In this document: one piece after another, positions 1 through 5,874 of the stretch
How positions within the stretch are numbered: the first letter of the stretch is position 1
Layout: each line of letters begins with the position of its first letter
Made by a program: the position numbers and the translations under genes
Notes under the pieces: model-generated
The model's database searches: none
What the model was told of the DNA's origin: nothing
What the model saw: only the letters and a program-made list of their open reading frames with translations
Assembly (NCBI GenBank): GCA_035500775.1
Contig: DATJWY010000307.1
Span: 1 to 9,067, forward strand
Direction of reading: 5' to 3'
DNA length: 9,067 bases
Source: DATJWY01 sp035500775
GTDB lineage: Bacteria > Pseudomonadota > Alphaproteobacteria > Acetobacterales > Acetobacteraceae

Positions 1-32
1 GACCCGGGCCGCCCCAAGAAGAGGAACGCATC

Positions 33-413
33 ATGGCCTCCGACCTGCCCGACCAACTCCGCCACGCGGTGCCCGATATTGTCCTGCGCGGCGCCCGCTC
101 GGCGACGCTCGGCCTGCTCCTCTGCGCGGTCGCCTTCCTGGAACAGCTCACCGAGTTCGCCGCGCCGCTGCTGCTGACCTGCGGTATCGGCTGGTGGGCG
201 CTGCCCCGCCTGCTCACCCTGGCGCCGGCCGATGGACAGGCGCGGGAGGCGCTGAACCAGATCATGGCCAGCTTCCCGACCAGGCTCGCACTCGGCGGGC
301 ATACGGTCTCGCCGCCGCTCCTGATCGCGGACGGCCTGTTGCTGATGGGCTTCGCCGCCTTGCTGCAGGCGGCGGGCGCCCTGATTACCGGCGCGATCTG
401 GCGCGACCGCTGA
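33..413 (+). CDS. Small hypothetical membrane protein
   Basis: This 126-residue protein is not one I recognise. It is rich in Leu and Ala, with hydrophobic stretches at about residues 22-36, 42-62 and 96-121, which suggests two or three membrane segments. The linker between them (about 63-95) is polar and contains charged residues. The C-terminus is short and basic (WRDR). The ATG at 33 is preceded by a purine-rich AAGAAGAGGAA (16-26) at a suitable distance, which supports this start. The frame stays open to the left window edge, so a longer N-terminus or coupling to an upstream gene cannot be excluded. The stop lies 17 bases from the stop of the converging hydrolase gene. An inner-membrane location is inferred from hydrophobicity alone, and no catalytic motif is visible. 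Confidence 0.7.
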   Translation: MASDLPDQLRHAVPDIVLRGARSATLGLLLCAVAFLEQLTEFAAPLLLTCGIGWWALPRLLTLAPADGQAREALNQIMASFPTRLALGGHTVSPPLLIADGLLLMGFAALLQAAGALITGAIWRDR

Positions 414-430
414 TCCGGCCGCGCGGCGGC

Positions 431-1378
431 TCAGGCCTGGAACGCCGCCCGTAGCGCGGCCGCCGCTTCCTGCATGGCGGTGCGGGCGGCGGGGATCAGC
501 CGTCCCATGGTGAAGAAGCCGTGGATCTGCCCCTCGAACCGGCTCAGCTTCACCGGCACGCCCTCCTGCCGCAGCCGCCCGGCATAAGCCTCGCCCTCGT
601 CGGAGAGAATGTCGCACCCGGCGGTCAGCACGAAGGCCGGGGGCAGGCCAGCGAGACTCGGGGCGAGCAGCGGCGAGGCGCGCGAGTCGAGCGCGTCCTC
701 CGGCCCGCGCAGATATTGCGCCCGGTACCATTGCATGTCCGACCGCGACAGGCCGAAGCCGGTGGCGAAGCGGGTGTAGGAGTCATGCCCCTGCCGGCAA
801 TCCGTGTTCGGATAGATCAGCATTTGCAGCCGCAGCGCCGGGCCGCCCTCATCCCGCAGCACCAGGCAGGCAGCCGCGGCGAGGTTGCCGCCGGCGCTGT
901 CGCCGCCGATCGCCAGCCGCCCGGGATCGAGCGCGGCACGGCCGGCATTGGCGGCGAGCCAGCGCAGCGCGGCGGCGGCATCCTCCAGCGCGGCGGGGAA
1001 TTTGTGCTCGGGCGCGCGTCGGTAATCCACCGCGGCCACAGCGCACCCGGCCGCGTTGGCGAGCTGGCGGCAGGCCGCGTCGTGGCTGTCCAGGTCGCCG
1101 GTCACCCAGCCGCCGCCATGCAGGTAGAGCAGCGCCGGCAGCCTGTCCGCCAGGGTGCTCCCGGCCGGGCGGTAGAGGCGGAGCGGCAGCGGCCCGGCCG
1201 GCGTGGTGATGCCGATATCCCGCACCTCCGCGACCGGCGCTGGACTTGCCGCGAACAGGGCGCGGCCGGCGCGGGAGCGCTCGCGCACGGCGGCCGCGTC
1301 CAGCTGGGCGGGGTCGATCGGCGGGCGCGCCGTGGCCAGCAGGGCGAGAACGCGCTCGGCATCAGGGTCGAGAGCCAT
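431..1378 (-). CDS. Alpha/beta-hydrolase, HSL (hormone-sensitive lipase-like) esterase family
   Basis: This is probably a carboxylesterase or lipase acting on small acyl esters. The 315 residues match the usual 300-320 of bacterial HSL-family (family IV) esterases. The oxyanion-hole motif HGGGW is at residues 87-91. The nucleophile elbow GDSAG is at 159-163 with Ser161. The acidic residue is likely Asp256, in CDILSDEG, which corresponds to the family's DPLxDEG. The catalytic His is His286, in HGF. The YRRAPEHKFPAALED stretch (119-133) is also typical of the family. No signal peptide is visible, so it is probably cytoplasmic. On the minus strand a GGAG lies about 10 bases before the ATG. It is monocistronic in appearance: the flavin reductase stop is 175 bases upstream and the gene on its 3' side converges. 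The true substrate cannot be read from sequence. Confidence 0.93.
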   Translation of the reverse strand: MALDPDAERVLALLATARPPIDPAQLDAAAVRERSRAGRALFAASPAPVAEVRDIGITTPAGPLPLRLYRPAGSTLADRLPALLYLHGGGWVTGDLDSHDAACRQLANAAGCAVAAVDYRRAPEHKFPAALEDAAAALRWLAANAGRAALDPGRLAIGGDSAGGNLAAAACLVLRDEGGPALRLQMLIYPNTDCRQGHDSYTRFATGFGLSRSDMQWYRAQYLRGPEDALDSRASPLLAPSLAGLPPAFVLTAGCDILSDEGEAYAGRLRQEGVPVKLSRFEGQIHGFFTMGRLIPAARTAMQEAAAALRAAFQA

Positions 1379-1452
1379 ACCGGGCGACTCCAGAGCTGTC
1401 GGGGGCGCAAAGCTGCCCTACCGAAGCCCCACGCGCCAAGAATCTTCGCGCA

Positions 1453-1530
1453 GGGGCGCGAACAGGATTTTGGCGCGAACCCGCCCTCGACGCGCTGGCG
1501 CGAATCTGCCCTCGGCGCGCTGGCGCGCGA
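1453..1530. repeat. 25-base tandem repeat, two full copies plus partial flanking copies
   Basis: Two adjacent 25-base units (1471-1495 and 1496-1520) differ at three positions. Both begin TGGCGCGAA, carry GCCCTCG in the middle and end in CGCGC. A third partial copy starts at 1521 (TGGCGCGCGA), and a GGCGCGAACA at about 1455-1464 resembles the start of another. The array lies in the 175-base gap between the stop of the flavin reductase gene and the start of the esterase gene, both on the minus strand. It would therefore sit upstream of the esterase promoter or in its leader. Function is unknown. It could be a slippage product in GC-rich DNA or a repeated protein-binding site. Confidence 0.7.
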
Positions 1531-1553
1531 CGGAAAACCGCCCGGCCGCCCGG

Positions 1554-2189
1554 CTACTGCCCGGGCACGCCGGGGCGCGGCATCTCGAACATGATCGCGG
1601 GCACGATCTCGGCATAGCCGCCAGCCCCGCCCGCCCGGAGGATCGGATGCGCGGCGGCGGTGTCGTAAACGCCATTGGTCAGCAGCGCGCGGTCGATATG
1701 CACCGCCACCACCTCGCCGAGCACCAGCCAGCTCGGGACCATCTCACCCGCCGCCGAACGCAGCTGGATGAGCTGGGTCAACCGGCATTCGAAATTGACC
1801 GGGCTTTCCAGCACCCGCGCCGGCTGCACCAGCCGGCTCGGCGCCGGGGTCAGGCCGGCGAGACCGAACTCGTCCACCTCCGCCGGCACCGCGGCGGAGG
1901 TCGCGTTCATCGGCTCGGCCAGCGCCTTCGTCGCCAAATTCCAGACGAATTCGCCGGTCGCCTCTATGTTGGCGACCGTGTGCTTCCAGCCGACACTGCC
2001 AAAGCCGATGATCGGCGGATGGTAGTTGAAGGCGTTGAAGAAGCTGTAGGGCGCGAGATTGCGCGCCCCCGCCGGGTTCCGCGTCGAGATCCAGCCGATC
2101 GGGCGCGGCCCGATGATGGCGTTGAAGGGATCATGCGCGAGCCCGTGCCCCCGGGCCGGTTCGTAGTAATGGGCGTCGTCCCCGGCCAT
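1554..2189 (-). CDS. Flavin reductase-like (DIM6/NTAB) FMN-binding split-barrel protein
   Basis: The 211 residues fit the flavin reductase-like / flavoredoxin family, which binds FMN in a split-barrel fold and passes electrons from NAD(P)H or an acceptor protein to flavin or substrate. Visible family signatures are IIGPRPIGWIST (25-36), NLAPYSFFNAFNYHPPIIGF (44-63), the EFVWNLAT segment (80-87), ESPVNFECRL (128-137) and GEVVAVHID (158-166). The length is normal for the family and no signal peptide is seen, so it should be cytoplasmic. A strong GGAGGAGGA lies six bases before the ATG on the minus strand. The gene starts 39 bases after the gapR stop, so co-transcription with the two genes to its right is plausible. 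A partner monooxygenase is not visible in the window, so the physiological acceptor is unknown. Confidence 0.9.
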   Translation of the reverse strand: MAGDDAHYYEPARGHGLAHDPFNAIIGPRPIGWISTRNPAGARNLAPYSFFNAFNYHPPIIGFGSVGWKHTVANIEATGEFVWNLATKALAEPMNATSAAVPAEVDEFGLAGLTPAPSRLVQPARVLESPVNFECRLTQLIQLRSAAGEMVPSWLVLGEVVAVHIDRALLTNGVYDTAAAHPILRAGGAGGYAEIVPAIMFEMPRPGVPGQ

Positions 2190-2228
2190 GCCGGTCCTCC
2201 TCCACCACGAACCGCCAGGGGGCGGCGA

Positions 2229-2501
2229 TCACATCCCGAGCGCCCGCCGGTAAACGTCGAGCAGCGTCTCCTGCTCCTCGACCTCGGCCGGCTCCTGCTT
2301 GCGCAGGCGGATGATCTGCCGCAGCACCTTCACGTCGAAGCCGGCGGATTTGGCTTCCGCGTAGATGTCCTTGATATCGTTGCCCAGCGCCTTGCGCTCT
2401 TCCTCCAGGCGCTCAATGCGCTCGATGATGCTGCGCAGCCGGTCGGCGGCGATGCCGCCAACCTGGGGATCGTCCTTCGCTTCAACGGCGTCCAGAGCCA
2501 T
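2229..2501 (-). CDS. gapR: GapR-like (DUF2312/UPF0335) nucleoid-associated protein
   Basis: This small protein matches the DUF2312 family almost end to end. The core is RLRSIIERIERLEEE (21-35) followed by KALGNDIKDIYAEAKSAGFD (37-56), VLRQIIRLRKQ (59-69) and the typical terminus LLDVYRRALGM (80-90). The family includes Caulobacter GapR, a coiled-coil protein that binds overtwisted, AT-rich DNA ahead of replication and transcription. Heptad-like Leu/Ile spacing over residues 22-48 is consistent with a coiled coil. I chose the ATG at 2499-2501, giving 90 residues, over the longer 136-residue frame. It has a GAGGAGG eight bases upstream and matches family length, and the longer frame would add an arginine-rich, non-homologous extension overlapping the DUF1244 gene. 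The gene starts 53 bases downstream of the DUF1244 stop, so the two are likely co-transcribed. Confidence 0.93.
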   Translation of the reverse strand: MALDAVEAKDDPQVGGIAADRLRSIIERIERLEEERKALGNDIKDIYAEAKSAGFDVKVLRQIIRLRKQEPAEVEEQETLLDVYRRALGM

Positions 2502-2554
2502 GCGCCTAACCTCCTCGGCAAGGGGCGCCGCATAGCCTCTCGGACGCGTCGTGG

Positions 2555-2875
2555 TCAACCGCCGGCATGCGCCGCCTGCGCCCGGGCGAAGGCGGCCTGC
2601 TGCTCCGGCGTCGCCTCTTTCTGATAGCGGGCCTGCCACTCCTTGTAGGGCATGCCGTAAATGATCTCGCGCGCATCGGCGTCGGCGAGAGGCAGTCCCC
2701 GCTCCTCCGCCGCCTCGCGATACCAGCGGGAGAGGCAGTTGCGGCAGAATCCGGCGAGGGTCATCAGGTCGATGTTCTGCACGTCGTTGCGTTCGCGCAG
2801 ATGCGCGACCAGGCGGCGGAAGGCCGCTGCCTCGAGCGCGATCCGGGTCGGCTCGTCGAACTCGGGAACAGGCAT
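2555..2875 (-). CDS. DUF1244 domain protein
   Basis: This 106-residue protein belongs to DUF1244, a small conserved family common in Proteobacteria with no assigned function known to me. Diagnostic stretches are AFRRLVAHLRERNDVQNIDLM (18-38), AGFCRNCLSRWYREAAEE (41-58) and DAREIIYGMPYKEW (67-80). The CRNC pair (Cys44, Cys47) is the family's conserved cysteine motif and could bind a metal, which is inference. No membrane segment or signal is present. The C-terminal tail after residue 88 is Ala/Gln-rich and probably disordered or helical. An AAGGAG seven bases before the ATG supports this start. It is the first gene of a minus-strand run with gapR and the flavin reductase gene, and it diverges from the glycerate kinase gene across about 128 bases. 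Confidence 0.92.
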   Translation of the reverse strand: MPVPEFDEPTRIALEAAAFRRLVAHLRERNDVQNIDLMTLAGFCRNCLSRWYREAAEERGLPLADADAREIIYGMPYKEWQARYQKEATPEQQAAFARAQAAHAGG

Positions 2876-2974
2876 CGTTTCACTCCTTGTATCGGATGCG
2901 GGGCCGCACAGATGGCGCGTCTTCCTGGCCGGTGCCAGCCGGGACTGCCCAAGCGGGGCCGCGGCCTGTTAGGC

Positions 2975-2990
2975 TGCCCCTCCCGGGGCA
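2975..2990. promoter_or_regulatory. 6-bp inverted repeat just upstream of the glycerate kinase start
   Basis: TGCCCC (2975-2980) and GGGGCA (2985-2990) form a perfect 6-bp inverted repeat around a 4-base centre (TCCC), ending 13 bases before the glycerate kinase ATG. It lies in the 128-base divergent region (2876-3003) that must hold promoters for both directions. I could not identify convincing -35/-10 boxes on either strand. The repeat could be an operator or a leader hairpin that limits ribosome access, or chance in GC-rich sequence. Confidence 0.3.
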
Positions 2991-3003
2991 TGGAAACAAG
3001 CGC

Positions 3004-4308
3004 ATGCAGTGGACCGACAAGACCGCGACCCAGGCGCTGCGGCACTGCTTCACGGCCGCGATCGCCGCCGCCGATCCGCGCCGCCTGGTCGCCGCTGCGC
3101 TGCCGGAGAAGCCGCGCGGCCGCTGCGTCGTCGTCGGCGCCGGCAAGGCGGCGGCATCCATGGCGGCGGCGGTGGAGGCGGCCTGGCCGGACGTTGCCCT
3201 CTCCGGCCTCGTCGTCACCCGCTACGGCCACGCCCTGCCGCATGACGCGCCGCATCACGCGCCGCATCGCGCGCCTTTGGGCCGGATCGCCGTGATGGAA
3301 GCGGCGCATCCGGTGCCGGATGCGAACAGCGAGGCGGCGGCGCGCCGGATCATGGGGCTCGTCTCCGGCCTCGGCGCGGAGGATCTCGTGCTGGCGCTGA
3401 TCTCCGGCGGTGGTTCCGCCCTGCTCGCCCTGCCCGCGCCTGGCCTAGCGCTGGCCGACAAGCAGGCGGTGCACCGGGCGCTGCTCGCTTCCGGCGCCAG
3501 CATCGCGGAGATGAACGCGGTGCGGAAATGCCTCTCCGGCATCAAGGGCGGGCGGCTGGCCCGGGCGGCGGCGCCGGCACGGGTGGTCACGCTCGCCATC
3601 AGCGACGTGCCGGGAGACGATCCGGCGGTGATCGCGAGCGGCCCGACCGTGCCCGACGCCATCACCCCCACCGCGTTGCGCGCGATCCTGGACCGCTACC
3701 GGCTGCGGCCGCCCGAGGCGGTGGCTGCGTTCCTGGAGCATGCGGCGGAAACGCCGCAACCGCCCGGCGCCCCACCGGATTACCGCCTGATCGCGACGCC
3801 GCTGATGGCGCTGGAAGCCGCCGCCCAGGCGGCGCGGCGGAAGGGACTCGCCCCTCTCATCCTCGGTGACGCGCTGGAGGGCGAGAGCCGCGAATTGGGC
3901 CGTGTGATGGCCGGCATCGCCACCAGCGTGCGCCGGCACGGCGTGCCGCTCGCCGCCCCCGCCCTGCTGCTCTCCGGTGGCGAGACGGTGGTGACGATCG
4001 GCGACGCTCCCTGCGGCCGCGGCGGGCGCAACACCGAGTTCCTGCTCGCCCTCGCTTTGGCGCTCGGCGGCGCCCCCGGCATCTGGGCGCTGGCCGGCGA
4101 CAGCGACGGCATTGACGGCACGGAAGGCACCGCCGGCGCCATCATCGGCCCCGAGACGCTCGCGCGGGCGCGGGCGGGCGGGCTTGATCCGGCGGCGAAG
4201 CTTGCCGGGCATGATAGCTACAGCCTGTTCGAGACCCTCGGCGACCTCGTCGTGACCGGGCCGACGCTGACGAACGTGAACGATATCCGCGCCGTGCTGG
4301 TCGGCTGA
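3004..4308 (+). CDS. ttuD: Glycerate 2-kinase (DUF4147/MOFRL, TtuD/GckA type)
   Basis: This enzyme phosphorylates D-glycerate with ATP to 2-phosphoglycerate, linking glyoxylate, tartrate and hydroxypyruvate catabolism to lower glycolysis. Homologues are often mislabelled hydroxypyruvate reductase. With the ATG at 3004 it has 434 residues, near the family norm. Motifs in order are GAGKA (45-49), EAAHPVPD (99-106), SGGGSAL (134-140), SDVPGDD (200-206), SGGET (324-328), GRGGRNTEF (338-346), GDSDGIDG (365-372) and GPTLTNVNDI (419-428). The N-terminal DUF4147 and C-terminal MOFRL parts are both present. Upstream in-frame starts near 2887 (TTG) and 2896 (ATG) would add a non-conserved leader, so I rejected them. 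The chosen start has only a weak ribosome site (GGAAACA). Residues 80-91 hold an unusual HxAP triplication. A decayed copy of its 3' end lies at 5683-5752, before the pyruvate kinase gene. Confidence 0.93.
   Translation: MQWTDKTATQALRHCFTAAIAAADPRRLVAAALPEKPRGRCVVVGAGKAAASMAAAVEAAWPDVALSGLVVTRYGHALPHDAPHHAPHRAPLGRIAVMEAAHPVPDANSEAAARRIMGLVSGLGAEDLVLALISGGGSALLALPAPGLALADKQAVHRALLASGASIAEMNAVRKCLSGIKGGRLARAAAPARVVTLAISDVPGDDPAVIASGPTVPDAITPTALRAILDRYRLRPPEAVAAFLEHAAETPQPPGAPPDYRLIATPLMALEAAAQAARRKGLAPLILGDALEGESRELGRVMAGIATSVRRHGVPLAAPALLLSGGETVVTIGDAPCGRGGRNTEFLLALALALGGAPGIWALAGDSDGIDGTEGTAGAIIGPETLARARAGGLDPAAKLAGHDSYSLFETLGDLVVTGPTLTNVNDIRAVLVG
3239..3274 (+). repeat. Three tandem 12-base units inside the glycerate kinase gene
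   Basis: Three consecutive 12-base units, CGCATGACGCGC, CGCATCACGCGC and CGCATCGCGCGC, differ at one or two positions each. The reading frame turns them into H-D-A-P, H-H-A-P and H-R-A-P (residues 80-91). The unit length is a multiple of three, so gain or loss of a unit keeps the frame. The repeat sits between the conserved VTRYGHA and EAAHPVPD segments, where from memory family members usually have only a short connecting loop. Confidence 0.85.
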
Positions 4309-4316
4309 GCGATGGG

Positions 4317-4329
4317 CCCGAGGCTCGGG
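4317..4329 (+). terminator. Weak hairpin after glycerate kinase, no T-tract
   Basis: CCCGA (4317-4321) and TCGGG (4325-4329) can pair around a 3-base loop eight bases after the glycerate kinase stop. No run of T follows, so intrinsic termination is doubtful. It may only slow polymerase or protect the 3' end. Confidence 0.25.
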
Positions 4330-4490
4330 GGAGAAACACCACGCGACCAGCGACATCGTGACGGCGGCCTGGTCCAACAGACAGAAGTCGCCTTTCCGGC
4401 CGATCAAAGGCCGCGCGGGAGGCCTGCAACCGCTTGATGCGGGGGCCGCTCAGTGAACCCCATATCCATTGCCCGGCGGGATGGCTTTGC

Positions 4491-4601
4491 ATGGGCAGTC
4501 CGAACAAAACTCGTTATAACGCATTCGCAAAATACGGCCACACCGATGCCATAATGAATATGATGATCCTTGAGAACGAACCAGGACAAAAAGCGGTTTA
4601 G
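4491..4601 (+). CDS. Possible small coupled ORF, or 3' remnant of a lost gene
   Basis: A short frame encodes 36 residues, beginning MGSPNKTRYNAFAKYGHTDA and continuing IMNMMILENEPGQKAV. Its stop (TAG, 4599-4601) is three bases before the hydrolase ATG. The frame is open further left, to an ATG at 4437 (54 residues) and back to 4362 with no stop. Upstream of about 4490, however, the predicted residues look like noncoding GC-rich sequence. GGCGGGA (4475-4481) could serve as a ribosome site for the ATG at 4491. Codons share the AT-rich usage of the next gene. The hydrolase gene has no good ribosome site of its own, so translational coupling is a reasonable reading. It may equally be the tail of a larger gene cut off when the island formed. 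I recognise no family. Confidence 0.35.
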   Translation: MGSPNKTRYNAFAKYGHTDAIMNMMILENEPGQKAV

Positions 4602-4604
4602 AAA

Positions 4605-5657
4605 ATGTCGCTGACGAACCAAAACCTATTTAAATCGACGCATTATGTGATCGATTTCTTTCCATCTCCATCAACGAGCCGGAAATACGTGATCACATTT
4701 ACGGAGCGCGGCTCCAGAAATTTAACTGGAATGGGTTTTGGCGGGGCCTTTCTCCTCAAAAATAACTTTAACGTTATTGCCATTAAGGGGAATGTCGATC
4801 GTTGGTACCAAGATCTACCCGCCGAAGCCCTGGAGGCGGTCAATAAATTCCTGACCGACATGCCGGACCCCCCGCATTGGCGCGCCTCCTATGGGAGCAG
4901 CATGGGTGGTTATGCCGCCTTCATGTTCGCCAAAGATCTGCATGTTGATTTGGCGCTCGCAATCTCGCCCCAGTTTGACGTCACCGCCCAATGGGACCGC
5001 CGGTGGGCATCGCATATCGATGGCCCGATGCGCGTTCTGGACGGCAACTCGATCGGATCTGGGTGCACCTACATCACGGTCTATGATCCACGCGACGCCG
5101 ATCATCTGCATTTCGAGCGGCTGGCCGCGGCGATACCGGCAGAACAACTCATTCCGATCAAACTGCCCTATTCTGGCCACCCTTCCGGCCACGTTCTTGT
5201 CGATGCAGGAAAATTACAGGAAGTCGCTCTTCGTGCTCTTGACGGAGATATTAAGAGCGTCCGTCCGAGAGACGTGATCAAGGCCACGCATAAGACAGCG
5301 CATTATCTGTATATTCTCGCGGATCATTGCATCCGGAGAAAACACCTTCGCTGGGCTGACTCCTTGATGTCGATAGCGGTCGCCAAGCGCCCTCTTGATG
5401 CGGAATACAACATCAGGGCGGCGATCATCGCGGATCGCCGGGGTCAGATCGAGCGCGCGATTAACCACGCGGCCGTCGCTGTGGCCACCACTCCCAAACA
5501 TCCCCACATGAACATGATATTGGGGCGGCTTCTGCGTCAAAAAGGACAGAATGCGGCAGCGCTCCATTACATGGACGCCGCCGTCGCCCTTGCCCCGACG
5601 ATCGCCACGGCCCTGGCTCAGGAGCGGGAGGAACTACGGCACCAGATGCAGGTGTAA
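4605..5657 (+). CDS. Alpha/beta-hydrolase-like protein with C-terminal TPR repeats
   Basis: This 350-residue protein has two parts. Residues 1 to about 210 look like a compact alpha/beta-hydrolase. A beta-strand-rich N-terminus (YVITFTERG, 28-36; NVIAIKG, 56-62) is followed by a nucleophile elbow YGSSMGGYAA (96-105) with Ser99 as the likely nucleophile. VYDPRDADH (159-167) offers Asp161 or Asp164, and GHPSGH (191-196) offers His196. From about 233 to 332 there are helical repeats of about 34 residues with the TPR pattern, clearest at 265-297 and 298-332 (for example LGRLLRQKGQNAAALHYMDAAVALAP). The triad is inferred, not proven, and substrate and partners are unknown. No signal peptide or membrane segment is seen. 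Base composition is well below its neighbours, especially in the first half, pointing to transfer. No Shine-Dalgarno motif is visible at the expected distance. Hydrolases of this look occur near surface-polysaccharide genes in some alphaproteobacteria, as far as I recall, but no such genes lie here. Confidence 0.85.
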   Translation: MSLTNQNLFKSTHYVIDFFPSPSTSRKYVITFTERGSRNLTGMGFGGAFLLKNNFNVIAIKGNVDRWYQDLPAEALEAVNKFLTDMPDPPHWRASYGSSMGGYAAFMFAKDLHVDLALAISPQFDVTAQWDRRWASHIDGPMRVLDGNSIGSGCTYITVYDPRDADHLHFERLAAAIPAEQLIPIKLPYSGHPSGHVLVDAGKLQEVALRALDGDIKSVRPRDVIKATHKTAHYLYILADHCIRRKHLRWADSLMSIAVAKRPLDAEYNIRAAIIADRRGQIERAINHAAVAVATTPKHPHMNMILGRLLRQKGQNAAALHYMDAAVALAPTIATALAQEREELRHQMQV

Positions 5658-5682
5658 CAACACAAACCTGTCCGCCGCCCCC

Positions 5683-5752
5683 GGCAAGCTGGTCGTGTGG
5701 CCGGACCGACGCTGACAACCGTGAATGATATCCGCACGGTGCCCGCCGGTCA
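5683..5752 (+). pseudogene. Decayed fragment of a glycerate kinase 3' end
   Basis: This stretch aligns with 4240-4308, the last codons of the intact glycerate kinase gene. The best-conserved core, about 5705-5744 against 4259-4298, matches at roughly 34 of 40 bases by hand count. In the matching frame it reads P-T-L-T-T-V-N-D-I-R-T-V-P-A-G, against P-T-L-T-N-V-N-D-I-R-A-V-L-V-G in the intact gene. The stop codon is lost (CAG in place of TGA). A two-base length difference near 5698-5703 breaks the frame upstream. It lies between the hydrolase stop and the pyruvate kinase start. It may be the original gene end left behind when the island arrived, or a piece of a foreign homologue. The rest of this 275-base gap (5658-5932) shows no other gene. 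Confidence 0.75.
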
Positions 5753-5874
5753 GGCCATGACCAGTTCAGCGGGAACAATCCGAACCAATCGACCGCCCAC
5801 GCGGGCAAGGAGCCGGCGCAAGCCACTCCTCCGCGACAACAACCACCTGCACACTGTCCGGCGATAAGGTGACG

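Larger units (their letters stand above)
4309..5682. other. Accessory island inserted between glycerate kinase and pyruvate kinase
   Basis: The block begins after the intact glycerate kinase stop and ends where a decayed copy of that gene's 3' end begins. Its coding part is clearly AT-richer than the surroundings. For example, 4621-4680 has 23 G+C of 60, while 3121-3180 in the glycerate kinase gene has 48 of 60. The first part (4309-4480) is GC-rich and I see no gene there, only a weak hairpin. From about 4495 the composition drops and stays low through the first half of the hydrolase gene, then rises toward its end. No integrase, transposase or terminal inverted repeat was found. The outer limits are therefore set by the duplication and base composition only. 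Confidence 0.6.

Noticed and set aside
414..430. GC palindrome GCCGCGCGGC between the converging first two genes as a shared terminator
   Set aside because: The 10-base palindrome leaves no proper loop and no T-run follows on either strand.
1203..2624. A 473-residue plus-strand frame across the esterase, flavin reductase and gapR genes
   Set aside because: It is antisense to three genes with clear families, is Arg/Ala-rich with no motif, and crosses intergenic tandem repeats.
2887..3003. An N-terminal extension of glycerate kinase from a TTG at 2887 or ATG at 2896
   Set aside because: The added residues are Pro/Arg/Gly-rich and match nothing at the family N-terminus, and the stretch contains the divergent promoter region.
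3445..4407. A 320-residue minus-strand frame opposite the glycerate kinase gene
   Set aside because: It is a codon-bias shadow of an intact enzyme gene, with Arg/His/Gly-rich low-complexity translation.
4512..4555. Possible promoter boxes before the hydrolase gene: TATAAC within the palindrome CGTTATAACG, and CATAAT at 4550-4555
   Set aside because: No -35 box lies at a suitable spacing from either, and both fall within the small plus-strand frame. AT-rich sequence gives such matches by chance.
4404..4622. A 72-residue minus-strand frame before the hydrolase gene
   Set aside because: It overlaps the hydrolase start and the better supported plus-strand small frame, and it has no family resemblance or upstream ribosome site I could find.
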